A DNA stretch of 34,303 bases from Opitutus sp. GAS368 (GTDB lineage: Bacteria; Verrucomicrobiota; Verrucomicrobiia; Opitutales; Opitutaceae): contig CAMDRP010000022.1 in NCBI GenBank assembly GCA_945906965.1, positions 1-34,303 of the forward strand, in the 5' to 3' direction. Both the position numbers and the translations under genes were made by a program. Positions within the stretch are counted from its first letter, which is position 1. Each line of letters begins with the position of its first letter. The notes below the pieces were generated by a model, which searched no databases, had not been told where the DNA came from, and saw only the letters and a list, made by a program, of their open reading frames with translations. Positions 7,128-16,300 of the stretch are shown one piece after another.

Positions 7128-7145
7128 CCCCGAAATGGGGTTTTT
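7128..7145 (+). terminator. Weak intrinsic terminator after the pseudouridine synthase
   Basis: CCCC (7128-7131), loop GAAAT, GGGG (7137-7140), followed by five Ts. The stem is only 4 bp, so strength is doubtful. The T-run and position, 45 bases after the stop codon, support a role on the plus strand. Confidence 0.4.
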
Positions 7146-7196
7146 GATAACGCACGGGCTGTGGGAAAGTCTCATGCGTCTCGGTCGCAGATTGGC

Positions 7197-7496
7197 TCAG
7201 GCGGCGACGAGTGGCTTTACCTCGTGATTGAGCTGTCGACCTGACTCTTGCTCAAGTTTCCATAGATCGAAGGCCACTTGGAGGTTTAGCCAGTTGCGTG
7301 GATCGACCCGAAAATACCGGCCCAGACGAGCGGCGGTATCTGGGCTGATCGCGCGTCGTCCCGCCAAAATCTCGCTCAAACGACTCTGGGGAATGCCCGT
7401 GGCCTTGGCGGCTGCGAGTTGGGTAATGCTCATCGCCTCAAAGAACTCGGTGCGAAGGATGATGCCGGGGTGGATGCGTGAAGCGGTTTGATTCAT
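7197..7496 (-). CDS. higA: HigA-family antitoxin (helix-turn-helix)
   Basis: A 99-residue HTH_XRE protein of the HigA addiction-module family. It shows RIHPGIILRTEFFEAMSITQ, then LAAAKATGIPQSRLSEILAG with RRAISPDTAARLGRYF (the HTH and the RRAIS / DTA-RLGR signature), then W-N-L-Q-x-x-x-D-L-W-K. HigA neutralises HigB and represses the higBA promoter. In this family the toxin gene comes first, as here; higA starts 19 bases after higB stops. A partial AGAGG lies about 10 bases before the ATG, one of the few Shine-Dalgarno-like sequences in the window. The gene looks intact. Confidence 0.95.
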   Translation of the reverse strand: MNQTASRIHPGIILRTEFFEAMSITQLAAAKATGIPQSRLSEILAGRRAISPDTAARLGRYFRVDPRNWLNLQVAFDLWKLEQESGRQLNHEVKPLVAA

Positions 7497-7515
7497 GAGG
7501 ATGGCCTCTGGGTTC

Positions 7516-7797
7516 TTAATGGTAATCTGAAATCTCGACTTGCTCGGCGTCGGTGCCGGACCAACGGAAGCAGATGCGCCATTGGTCGTTGATTCTGATT
7601 GAGTGTTGTCCGCGCCGATCTCCCTTGAGTGCCTCTAGGCGATTACCTGGCGACAACTTGAGGAAAGCCAACTCAACGGCGGCATCGATTAACTGTAGTT
7701 TGACGAGCGCTCGCTGCCAGATGTCACCTGGCAGGCGTCGAGAGCGCCCGGTGAGCCACAATTTTTCGGTGTCACGGTCGGCGAAGCTTTTGAGCAC
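7516..7797 (-). CDS. higB: HigB-family toxin (RelE-fold mRNA interferase)
   Basis: A 93-residue protein starting at GTG 7797; the family N-terminus (M-I/L-K-S-F-A-D-x-x-T-E-K-L-W) begins exactly there. The ATG at 7799-7801 is out of frame. Diagnostic blocks are AFLKLSPGNRLEALKGDRRG, QHSIRINDQWRICFRW and VEISDYH. HigB cleaves mRNA on the ribosome in characterised members. The gene precedes higA in the usual toxin-first order. Two operator-like repeats lie 25-60 bases upstream (7822-7856). Length and conserved residues look intact. Confidence 0.95.
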   Translation of the reverse strand: MLKSFADRDTEKLWLTGRSRRLPGDIWQRALVKLQLIDAAVELAFLKLSPGNRLEALKGDRRGQHSIRINDQWRICFRWSGTDAEQVEISDYH

Positions 7798-7821
7798 GCA
7801 TTAAAGTCGATCCGTCACTTT

Positions 7822-7856
7822 TATTCGTCAAGCGGATACTATTCGCTAAACGGATA
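7822..7856 (-). promoter_or_regulatory. Tandem operator-like repeats upstream of higBA
   Basis: Two 17-mers, 7822-7838 (TATTCGTCAAGCGGATA) and 7840-7856 (TATTCGCTAAACGGATA), differ at three positions and are spaced 18 bp apart. Each is itself an imperfect palindrome of form TATxCG...CGxATA. Paired palindromes in this position are what autorepression by HigA requires. The AT-rich surroundings probably include the promoter, but a single -10/-35 pair is not clear. Confidence 0.6.
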
Positions 7857-7979
7857 ATGAGGCCATGGGCCGAACACCTGCGATGCCTACAGGCCAGGGG
7901 AGTTGCGAATGTCCCAGCTTTGCAAGGGATAGGTGCGAAGGAAAACCTAGCTCCCATCCCGTGAACCGAGCGCATGGCG

Positions 7980-9698
7980 CTAGAGGTTCTTGTCGGTCAC
8001 CGCGCCTTCGGAGGCGGTGCTGACGAGCTTCGCGTATTTGGCGAGGACGCCGCGGGTTTCTTTGGGTGGGAGCGGTTTATAGGCTTTCATCCTCGCGGCG
8101 TAGTCGGCTTCGGGAATGAGCAGGCTCATCGTGTTTTTCACGGCGTCGATCTCGATCAGGTCGCCGTTTTTCACGATGCCGATGGGGCCGCCTTTGGCGG
8201 CTTCGGGCGTGATGTGGCCGACGTCGAAGCCGTGCGAGCCACCGGAGAAGCGGCCGTCGGTGATGAGGGCGACGTCTTTGATGAGGCCGCGGCCGGCGAT
8301 GGCGCTGGTGGGGGAGAGCATCTCGCGCATTCCGGGGCCACCGACGGGGCCTTCGTTGCGGATGACGACGACATCGCCTTTGACCACGTCGCCGCGGAGG
8401 ACGCCCTGAAGCGCGCCTTCTTCGCTTTCGTAGACTTTGGCGGGGCCTTTGAAATAGAGACCTTCTTTGCCGGTGATCTTGCCGACGGCGCCGCCGGGGG
8501 CGAGGTTGCCCTGGAGGACGCGGAGGTGGGTATCCGCCTTGATAGGTTGGTCCCAGGGGCGGATGACGTCTTGTTGGTCGGGATAGGACGGGTAAGGCTT
8601 AACGTCCTTGAGGGACTCGGCGACGGTCTCGCCGGACACAGTTAAGCAATCGCCGTGGAGCAGGCCGCGATCGAGGAGGATCTTCATCATCGGGCGGATG
8701 CCGCCGATGCGAATGAGGTGGGCCATGCCGTATTTGCCGAAGGGTTTGACGTCGGCGAGGAGCGGGACGCGGTCGCCGATGGTCTTGAAATCTTGTAGGG
8801 TTAGTGGCACCTCGGCGCAGTGGGCGATGGCCAGGAGGTGGAGGATCAGGTTGGTCGAACCGCCGAGGGCGAGGCAGACGGTGATAGAATTCTCAAAGGC
8901 TTTCCTTGTGAGGATATCGCGGGGCTTGATGCCTTTCTGGAGCATGGCCATGACGGCGGCGCCGGCGCGTTCGCAGTCTTCGCGTTTTTCTTTGCCGACA
9001 GCGAGTTGGGCGCTGCTGTTGGGCAGGCTCATGCCGAGGGCTTCGATGGCGGTAGCCATGGTGTTGGCGGTGTACATGCCGCCGCAGGAACCGGGACCGG
9101 GGATAGCGCTGGCTTCGACATCGCGCAGGCCGGCGTCGGTGAGTTCGCCCTTGGCGTGTTTACCGACGGCTTCGAAGACGGAGACGATGTCGAGGGGCTT
9201 TTGTTTATCGCAGTCGGCTGCGGCGAAGCCGGGGAGGATGCTGCCGCCGTAGATGAAGACGGCGGGACGGTTGAGGCGGGCGATAGCCATCATGCAACCG
9301 GGCATATTTTTGTCGCATCCACCGATGGCGACGAGGCCATCGAAGCCCTCGGCGGCGACCGCGGTCTCGATGGAGTCGGCAATGACATCGCGCGACACAA
9401 GGGAGTAGCGCATGCCCTGGGTACCCATGCTGATACCGTCGGTGACGGTAATGGTGTTAAAGTAAACGGCTTTGCCGCCGGCAGCATTGATGCCTTTTTG
9501 CGCGTGCTCGCTGAGCTCGCCCAAGTGGACGTTGCACGGCGTCATGTTGCTGGCGGAGGAAGCGACGGCGATCTGGGGCTTCTTGAAATCTTCGTCGGTG
9601 AAACCGACGGCGCGCAGCATGGAGCGGGCGGGGGCGCGATCATGGCCGTCGACGACGACGGAGGAGTGCGGACGAAGGGAGTTAGCGGTTTGGCACAT
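7980..9698 (-). CDS. ilvD: Dihydroxy-acid dehydratase
   Basis: From ATG 9698 the enzyme has 572 residues, normal for IlvD; an in-frame ATG at 9749 would add 17 residues before the family start (LRPHSSVVVDGHDRAPARSM). Iron-sulfur ligands are visible at C55 (NMTPCNVH), C128 (GGCDKNMPG) and C205 (GPGSCGGMYTANTM). Other signatures are LGGSTNLILH, QGNLAPGGAVGK and LITDGRFSGGSHGFDVGHITPEA. It dehydrates 2,3-dihydroxy-isovalerate and 2,3-dihydroxy-3-methylvalerate in valine and isoleucine synthesis. The presence of all three Cys residues points to the [2Fe-2S] type. It is a paralogue of the sugar-acid dehydratase at 21.2-23.1 kb but has the branched-chain signature. No other ilv gene is in the window. 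No Shine-Dalgarno. Confidence 0.96.
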   Translation of the reverse strand: MCQTANSLRPHSSVVVDGHDRAPARSMLRAVGFTDEDFKKPQIAVASSASNMTPCNVHLGELSEHAQKGINAAGGKAVYFNTITVTDGISMGTQGMRYSLVSRDVIADSIETAVAAEGFDGLVAIGGCDKNMPGCMMAIARLNRPAVFIYGGSILPGFAAADCDKQKPLDIVSVFEAVGKHAKGELTDAGLRDVEASAIPGPGSCGGMYTANTMATAIEALGMSLPNSSAQLAVGKEKREDCERAGAAVMAMLQKGIKPRDILTRKAFENSITVCLALGGSTNLILHLLAIAHCAEVPLTLQDFKTIGDRVPLLADVKPFGKYGMAHLIRIGGIRPMMKILLDRGLLHGDCLTVSGETVAESLKDVKPYPSYPDQQDVIRPWDQPIKADTHLRVLQGNLAPGGAVGKITGKEGLYFKGPAKVYESEEGALQGVLRGDVVKGDVVVIRNEGPVGGPGMREMLSPTSAIAGRGLIKDVALITDGRFSGGSHGFDVGHITPEAAKGGPIGIVKNGDLIEIDAVKNTMSLLIPEADYAARMKAYKPLPPKETRGVLAKYAKLVSTASEGAVTDKNL

Positions 9699-9884
9699 GG
9701 AAGAAAAAGAGGGAGCAACGAGCAGACCCATACGCGGTGGAGCGAGCAAGCGCGTTTGCGGGGCGGCGCGGCGGAGGAAACGACCGGTGCGTGCCCGCCA
9801 TTTCCGAAACGATGGGATCGAAATTAGGCGATGAGATGCGTCTGGCCCAGCAGGGGAAAGGCGCTTTTACGCGAAGGATTTCTT

Positions 9885-9902
9885 GGCGGGCTTGAGCCCG
9901 CC
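9885..9902 (-). terminator. Strong hairpin after the enolase-superfamily gene
   Basis: GGCGGGC-TTGA-GCCCGCC is a perfect 7-bp GC stem with a 4-base loop, 13 bases beyond the stop codon of the minus-strand gene at 9916. No T-run follows, so it may stabilise the 3' end or be a REP-like palindrome rather than a classic terminator. Confidence 0.45.
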
Positions 9903-9915
9903 TGAATCCGTGCGA

Positions 9916-11220
9916 TCAGCCGACCGTGGGGCTGAACATGCTATCGTAGTGGGACGACGGCGCAAAGAGCTCACCGCTGCAGCCGTAGTAGTCCGCATCC
10001 AGCTCGAATACGCCGCGCTGAGTGCGCGCCCATGTTGCATGGGGCCGCGGATGGTAGCTACGCATGATCTCCCAATTGCGGTAGTTCTGATGTCCGTTCG
10101 TTTCCACTAGCCCGAGGCCGAGCCCTGGAAACGGCGCGAGCCGCGCGGCGACGCTCTTGTTCCACTCGACTAGAATCGGGTTGACCGTGAGATCGGCGCA
10201 GAAACACGGCACACCGTGCTCGTGGGCCAGCCGCGCGATTTTGAGGGACATGCTAAACGTCTTCGCGATCGGCTTGAGCGCGATCGCCGTGTAGCCCATC
10301 TGGATTCGTTTTAACGCATCGCGATCCGTATGCGCGCTTTCGTCGGCGGCGATGCGCACGGGAATATCGCGGATGTCGATCTCCAGCTCCTCCGGAAAGG
10401 GTTCCTCGATCAGCGCAATCTGTTCAAACGCCCCAATGGCCTTCGTGTGGTCGAGCAGGCGCAGCAGCGTCTCCTTGCTCTCGTAGCGGCCGTTCGCATC
10501 GAAATAGTACGGCAATTTACCACTCGCCGTGTAGGGCGTGCGGGCATCGCCGATGGCCGCATGGATGGCGCTGATGCGGGCTTTGTCCTTTTCCAGCATT
10601 TCGGCCTGCGTCCCAGGCTGGCCGATTTTGATCTTCATGAAAAAATAGCCGGCCGCGACCGCGGCCTTTAGTTCCTCGATGGAAATCCCGTAGGCCATCA
10701 GCGGAATGCTGGCGACCTGCGAGTGGCGGTGCGCTAGGGCTGCACGAAATTCTGGGGGAACCAGCTCGTCAAAATTCGTGATTTTATTTTCGAGCGCATA
10801 AAGTCGCCACGCCGCGAAATCGATTCCCACCAGCGCGTTCAACGCGAACGTCTCGCGCAGCCCGAGGTGGCCGGTAATCTTTTTTCCGTAGGCGTAAACC
10901 TCGGGCCGAATCGCCTCCATGAGCTCAATGGGATTGGCAAAGCGAGCGCCCTTGATCTGCTGGAGTGCCCATTCGCTCATCGCATACATCAGCGCGTTGC
11001 CGCCGCTTTCGGAGTGGCCGGCAAACACGTGTGCATCGCTCCAGAGCACGCCCTGCGAGCACAGCCCGACGCTGCGTTGCCCGCTGGTGCTTTCCAGCAT
11101 GGCCACGCTCTGCCAAATCTCGGACATGTAACCACCCTTGAACCCAAACGGCCGGATGAGTGGCTCGCGCTCGAAGTTCGAGCCGACGGCGCCAATCGTG
11201 ATGCAGGGCGAGGTACTCAT
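9916..11220 (-). CDS. Enolase-superfamily enzyme, muconate-lactonising / mandelate-racemase type
   Basis: ATG 11220 overlaps the previous gene's stop (ATGA) and gives 434 residues; an 84-residue in-frame extension upstream is shadow sequence. The barrel carries K196-x-K198 (MKIKIG), D241 (YYFDANGRY), E272/E273 (IEEPFPEE), D293-E294 (RIAADESAH) and K316 (ALKPIAK). Those are a lysine base pair, three metal ligands and a second lysine, the pattern of the MLE subgroup, which includes dipeptide epimerases and acid-sugar dehydratases. It should abstract a proton alpha to a carboxylate with Mg. Next to a xylose-isomerase-like protein and a sugar-acid locus, an acid-sugar substrate is likely but unproven. 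No signal peptide; cytoplasmic. Confidence 0.87.
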   Translation of the reverse strand: MSTSPCITIGAVGSNFEREPLIRPFGFKGGYMSEIWQSVAMLESTSGQRSVGLCSQGVLWSDAHVFAGHSESGGNALMYAMSEWALQQIKGARFANPIELMEAIRPEVYAYGKKITGHLGLRETFALNALVGIDFAAWRLYALENKITNFDELVPPEFRAALAHRHSQVASIPLMAYGISIEELKAAVAAGYFFMKIKIGQPGTQAEMLEKDKARISAIHAAIGDARTPYTASGKLPYYFDANGRYESKETLLRLLDHTKAIGAFEQIALIEEPFPEELEIDIRDIPVRIAADESAHTDRDALKRIQMGYTAIALKPIAKTFSMSLKIARLAHEHGVPCFCADLTVNPILVEWNKSVAARLAPFPGLGLGLVETNGHQNYRNWEIMRSYHPRPHATWARTQRGVFELDADYYGCSGELFAPSSHYDSMFSPTVG

Positions 11221-12227
11221 GCGAGCCGGTGTTTGGCCATGACGCCCTGCAGGACGGCGAGGTCCTGCTTCATTCCGGCCGCGAATTGCGCGCGTTGCTC
11301 CTCTGCCGAGAGGGGCTTGGTGGCACGTTCGAAAGGCGGATACTCGAAGTGCATCGACATGGGACCCCCCAGCTTGAGCTCCGCCGCTAGCTTGAAATAC
11401 GCGTCCAACGGCACGATGCCCTCGCCCAATGGAGTATTTACGATTGTCGCGGCGCCGGGCGTTTGCTGCCACTTAAAGTCCTTCATAACCGTGCCGCGAA
11501 TCCACGGCCGAAGCAGCTTGAGCCCCACGGACCAGGATTGGCCCCCTTCCGCGCAGGCATGGCGGATATCGTACTGCATGCCGAGCCAGCGGGGGTCGAT
11601 GTCGCGCAGGAGTTCGTAAACATCCCACACCGGTCCACCCACGCGGGTGCCTGAGTGATTTTGAATCGCCCCGTGGATGCCGAGGCTCGCGTTGAGCGCG
11701 GCGAGCTCGCTCAGCGCGGGCTTCAATTTTTCCAACGTGCCAGCGATACCCAGCTTCGGGTCGTAATCCCAGTAGCCGAGGCGGTAATATTTCACCCCGT
11801 GCTGGGCTGCGGTGCGCAGAAGTGTCTCTACGCCGGGATCGCGCGCGCTGGTGATCTCCGTAGTGATCATCTCCGCCTTGAGCCCGGCCTGGTGCGCCGC
11901 CTCGATCGCGCGGGGGAGGTCCTCCTGCACGTTTTTGGGCAGGACATGGCCTTGGGCCACGCGCACGGTGTAGTCGATCCCCTGGTACCCGGTTTCCGCC
12001 ACCAGCTTCGCCGCTGCCGCATACGACATTTTATGTAGCGGTTTGGACATGACATGGATCGAGAATGGCGAGCTCTCCGCCAAGGCCGGCGCAGCGGGCG
12101 CGCTGGGCGCCGAGGATTGGGCGCGACCTAGACTAGAGGAGAGCGGCGCCGCCGCGCCGGCGAGCGCGAGCATCGATACAAATTCGCGCCGCGAAACGGA
12201 CGGCGGGGTAAATGCGGAGGATTTCAT
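11217..12227 (-). CDS. Tat-exported xylose-isomerase-like TIM-barrel protein
   Basis: From ATG 12227 the protein has 336 residues. The start is chosen because a twin-arginine signal follows at once (SRREFVSMLALAGAAA). The mature part is a sugar phosphate isomerase/epimerase-type TIM barrel: GYQGIDYTVR, GLKAEMITTEI, YYRLGYWDYD, IHGAIQNHSGT, GMQYDIRHA and MSMHFEYPPFE supply the scattered His, Glu and Asp metal ligands of the AP_endonuc_2 fold. Such exported proteins are common in Verrucomicrobia and Planctomycetes and are thought to act on oxidised sugars in the periplasm. It overlaps the enolase-superfamily gene by four bases, so the two are translationally coupled. It lies 95 bases downstream of the AraC regulator. 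Exact reaction unknown. Confidence 0.88.
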   Translation of the reverse strand: MKSSAFTPPSVSRREFVSMLALAGAAAPLSSSLGRAQSSAPSAPAAPALAESSPFSIHVMSKPLHKMSYAAAAKLVAETGYQGIDYTVRVAQGHVLPKNVQEDLPRAIEAAHQAGLKAEMITTEITSARDPGVETLLRTAAQHGVKYYRLGYWDYDPKLGIAGTLEKLKPALSELAALNASLGIHGAIQNHSGTRVGGPVWDVYELLRDIDPRWLGMQYDIRHACAEGGQSWSVGLKLLRPWIRGTVMKDFKWQQTPGAATIVNTPLGEGIVPLDAYFKLAAELKLGGPMSMHFEYPPFERATKPLSAEEQRAQFAAGMKQDLAVLQGVMAKHRLA

Positions 12228-12322
12228 GGGACGGCAGGTTGGTTGTTTAAAACGGATTGGACCGAGGAAACGGTGCTGGCAAGAGACGGCGGGCTTGGCA
12301 GGGTCGTGCACTTTACGCGTCG

Positions 12323-13213
12323 CTAGGCTGACTCGCTTGTCCGAGCGGGCGAAACCGACTGTGATTTCGGGCGAAACTGCTGGCGGAAGGAGACAGGGGT
12401 AGTGCCGTAGCTCGCTTTGAAGGAGTGATGAAAGTGCGATAGCTCCTCGAAACCACATTCGAACGCGATGGCCGTCACGGAACGCTCGGTGGATACAAGA
12501 AGTTTTTTCGCATAGTCCATCCGGAGTTTGTTAATATGCCGGCGCCATGATTCGCCGGTGATTTCGCGGAACAGCTCGGTGAACCGGCGTCGGCCAAGCC
12601 CGACCGAGCGCGCGGCGTCGTCCAAGACTACGGCGGTGTAAAACTCAGTTTTCAACCGCGCCACATAAAGTGCCACTCGGGTGCCGCTTTCATCGAGGCG
12701 ATCAATCCGGATTGGGCCGCCGTAGTTCCTGCGCAACGAGAGCACGGCGAGATCCGTGAGCCTTGCGATCAGCAGAGCCTCCCATCCGATCCGTTGGGTT
12801 TCCTGCTCGAACATCATTTCTTGCACGATGTCGAGAATCTGCCGGACTTGATCGGCGCCGGGACCTTTGAGATCAAGCGGTAGCGTGCCGGCCGCATTCA
12901 GCTCGCGAGTGATTTCCGGGCGCAATAATTCCGGCCGATAATGAATCGTGTAAAGTGTTACGGGCTGTCCCGGTAAGTCGCGCTGGCGATGGGGCACCTG
13001 CGCGGCGATGTGGAAAAACGTGTTCGTGGCCACGGTGTACTGCTGGCCGCCACTCTCCCAAAGGGCGCGCCCGGCGATGACCAGACAGAATTTCGCATAA
13101 TCGTCCTTCAGCTCGCCGAAAAAACCTGGGGCATGGCGGGCTTCGAAGACTACGATGCCGCACGCCGGCAAGGCCACACGCTTGGGGCTTTTGTTAAAGT
13201 CATCCGGTTTCAT
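12323..13213 (-). CDS. AraC-family transcriptional regulator
   Basis: A 296-residue regulator. Residues 1-100 form a cupin-like sensor (FFHIAAQVPHRQRDLPGQP). Residues of about 185-285 hold the two AraC helix-turn-helix units: DDAARSVGLGRRRFTELFRE with ITGESWRRHIN, and VTAIAFECGFEELSHFHHSF followed by GTTPVSFRQQF. It should bind a sugar or sugar acid and control neighbouring genes. It is flanked by, and co-directional with, the epimerase/enolase pair downstream and the TonB/dehydrogenase pair upstream, so it is the best candidate for the locus regulator. The sequence just before the ATG is AT-rich (GTTGTTATAAACG), a plausible -10 region. No Shine-Dalgarno. Confidence 0.93.
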   Translation of the reverse strand: MKPDDFNKSPKRVALPACGIVVFEARHAPGFFGELKDDYAKFCLVIAGRALWESGGQQYTVATNTFFHIAAQVPHRQRDLPGQPVTLYTIHYRPELLRPEITRELNAAGTLPLDLKGPGADQVRQILDIVQEMMFEQETQRIGWEALLIARLTDLAVLSLRRNYGGPIRIDRLDESGTRVALYVARLKTEFYTAVVLDDAARSVGLGRRRFTELFREITGESWRRHINKLRMDYAKKLLVSTERSVTAIAFECGFEELSHFHHSFKASYGTTPVSFRQQFRPKSQSVSPARTSESA

Positions 13214-13277
13214 CGGCGTTTATAACAACAACAATAGGCCAGAGGGTTAAAAGCCGGAAATGCAACAAAATCGGGCT

Positions 13278-13300
13278 GCTGGGGTGGCGTGGCGCCCAGC
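13278..13300 (-). terminator. Hairpin after the dehydrogenase-cytochrome gene
   Basis: GCTGGG (13278-13283) pairs with CCCAGC (13295-13300) in the 117-base gap before the AraC gene. On the minus strand the hairpin is followed by AGCCCGATTTTGTT, a short T-rich stretch, so weak termination is possible. Confidence 0.3.
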
Positions 13301-13330
13301 TGAGCAATCGCGGAAAGAAAGGCGCCGTTA

Positions 13331-16300
13331 CTACCGGCCCACCAGAGGCTGCATGATGCGGAGGTAGGCAAAGAGGTCGCGAAGTTCGGGGTCGCTTAGG
13401 CCCGTGATAAGGCCGGCAGGCATCAATGAGGTGCCTAGGCCAGTGAGTGAAGCGATCTCGGTGCGTTCGACGCTGATGGTGATGCCGGCCATGTCGCGCA
13501 GCACGACGCGCTTGGGGTCCTGCGTCGCAAGAAAGCCCGATTGCACGGTGCCGTCTTTCTGGGTGAGCACAAAGGCTTCATAGCCCTCGCGGATCTCAGC
13601 ATTGGGGCTGACGATGGCCAGCGCTAGGCTCGCGAGGTCGTCACGGTTGAACGCGGTGAGGTCCGGACCGATCTGGCCGCCTAGGTTGTAGAGCCGATGG
13701 CAGGCCGCACAGCGTTGCTGGAAATGCGAGCGGCCCCGGTAGACGTCGCCCTCACTTGCGCGCACGGCTGCGAGCAGGCGGTCGATTTCGGTGGCATCGG
13801 TGGCGGGCGCGGCGACGACTCGGCGACCGAACACGCGCTCGATGCGGGCGGTGAGGGGAGCGTCGGCGACGAGGAGGAGTTTTTCGCGGACCTCCGTGGG
13901 CACGTCGGCCACGGAAATCGTTTTCCTTTCGATCGAATCGAGGAGAGCCGCGACGGCGGAGCGCCGGCTGCCGAGGACTGAAAGCGCGACGGCGCGCTGC
14001 TCGGTGGCGAAGCCGGGGAACCCGGCGATGATCGCGGAGGTAAGGGCCGCGTCGTCGTAGGCGGCCGCGGCGGCGAGGGCGGCGTGCACAATATCTTTTT
14101 TCGGATCAACGAGGGCCGCGCTGAGTTTCGCGGCGGCGGCGGGAACGGGGACTTCGCCGAAAGTGGTGATCGCGCGCACGCGTTCGACGGCCGGTGCGGC
14201 GGCATCGGTGACGAGAGCGAGGCCCTGCGCGAGGGCGGCGGGGTCGCGTTGCCTCATGCGGAGCGAAAGAGAGGCGCGACCAGTCCGCACGAGGGCGGTA
14301 ACCAGCGACTCGGGCAGTACGGGCAACGCACGGCCTTCGAAAGCTTGCTCGAAGCCTTTGACGAGTTCGGCCTGCGCTGCGGCGTTAGGCGCGAGCGCAA
14401 GCAGTTGCGCGCAGCTGGCCCAGTCCTCGTCACCACCAGCGGCGGCGAAGCGGCGCATGAGGCGTGACGCGAGGTGTTGCTGCACGAGCGGGCGTGACCA
14501 AATAGAATCAGCGGCGCCCGGGGTAAAAAGAGCGAGGACGGCGGCGCGATCCGTGGCGCACTTGCTCTCCACCGCCCACCAAAGCTGAAGGGGAAGATAA
14601 AGATCGGATGCGTCGACATCGTGGGTGAGCAGAGCGCCAACCATGGGTAGGCCGATGGCGGCCGGAAACCGTTTGGCAGAGGCGGCGAGCTGGCTGCGGA
14701 CCTCGACGTCGGGCTCATGGGCGGCGAGAGCGGCGAGCGCTTGAGCGGTCGCGGGCTTAGCGGCGCCGGTATCGCCGATGAGGCGCGCGGCCCAGAGGCG
14801 CACGTAGGGATCGGGGTGACGGAAAAGTTCGCACGCGAGTGGTTCGTCGAAACCGCCGCAGAGATGGAGGGCCCAGAGAGCTTCGAGGGCGAACTGGCCG
14901 GCGGTGTTACGGGCCAGTTCCGCGCGAAGCGGGGCGAGGATTGCAGGGTCGCGGCGCTCGGCGAGGACTTGGCGGGCGCTCTCGCGCCACCAGCGGTTTT
15001 CATGGCGGAGGAGTTCGACGAGGGCTAAGGAAGATTTTTGCCGGAGATCGAAAGCGGGCACGCCGGGTTTTGCGTCGGCGGCGCGGACGCGGTAAATGCG
15101 ACCGTCATCGGGGGTGATCTGGCCCTCGTGGTTGCGGTAGTGGTTGATCTGGAAATCGCGCCAGTCGGCGAGGTAGAGCGCGCCGTCGGGACCGTGCTTG
15201 AGGTCCACGGGCCGGAATTTTTTGTCCTCGGTGCGAATAATAGCGCCGAAGTCACGCGTCTCGAAGGTGGCGCCGCGCGTTTTGATTTCGGAGAGCGGGA
15301 GCCAGTTGCTCATCGGGTCGATGGCGATGAGTTTGCCGCGGTAGGGTGCGGGGAGCGCGGCGCCTTCGTAGATTACGAAGTTGTGCGAGTAGCGCATGAT
15401 CTGGTTGTGCGGCATGGCCGGGAAGTAGCCGAAGGCGTAGGGGTTTGAGAGGTCGCCATGTTTGTCGAAACCTTTGCGCAGGTAGCTGCCCTGCGCATAA
15501 TGAAAGCCGCGGGTGTCGCCGCCGTTGTGGCCGGAGTAGACGCGTCCCTTGGCGTCGATCTCGCAGCCAAAAGTGTTGCCGCCGCCTTCGGCGAAGATCT
15601 CGAAGCTGCGCGACTCGGGTTGATAGCGCCAGATGCCCTGCCCAACCATGTGCGCAATCGGTGCTGCATCGAGTCCGGGGCGCACAATATCGCTTGTGAC
15701 CGTAGAACCGACGGCACCGTAGAGCCAGCCGTCGGGACCCCAACGCAGGGAGTTCGCGATGGAATGCGAGTCTTGGATACCGAAGCCGTCGAGGACTACG
15801 GTAGGCGGGCCATCAGGGAGGTCGTCGTGGTTCACATCGGCATACCACAGCAGTTGCGGGGGCGAGAGTACCCAGACGCCGTCGCGGCCGCGGCAGACGG
15901 CGGTGGTGAGGTTCAGACCGTCGACGAAGGTGGTGACTTTGGAGAACGAGCCGTCACCTTTTACATCCTCGTGAATGGTGATGCGGTCGCGGCCTTTAAA
16001 CGCGGCTTTTTCGGGAGTGTCGTAGGGTGGCGCCGGTTTTTTCTGGTCATAGCGGATGCGCCAGATGCTGTCGCGGGCCATGAGCTTTAGACCGGCCGGC
16101 TCAGGGTATTGTCTATACTGAACGACCCACATGCGGCCGCGTTCGTCGAAGTTGAGGAAGACGGGTTGGGCGATGACGGGCTCTCGAGCGATCAGATCCA
16201 CGGCAAGGTCGACTGGGGTCACGAGCGAAGGCTCGGCGGCCGCCTGGGTTTCTTTTTGGGCGGCGGCCCAGCGGACGCCGTTGGCCAGCAGGCGGGTGAA

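Noticed and set aside
8820-9827. A 335-codon plus-strand open frame opposite ilvD
   Set aside because: Shadow of the dehydratase gene; repetitive Gly/Ala/Asp composition and no family features.
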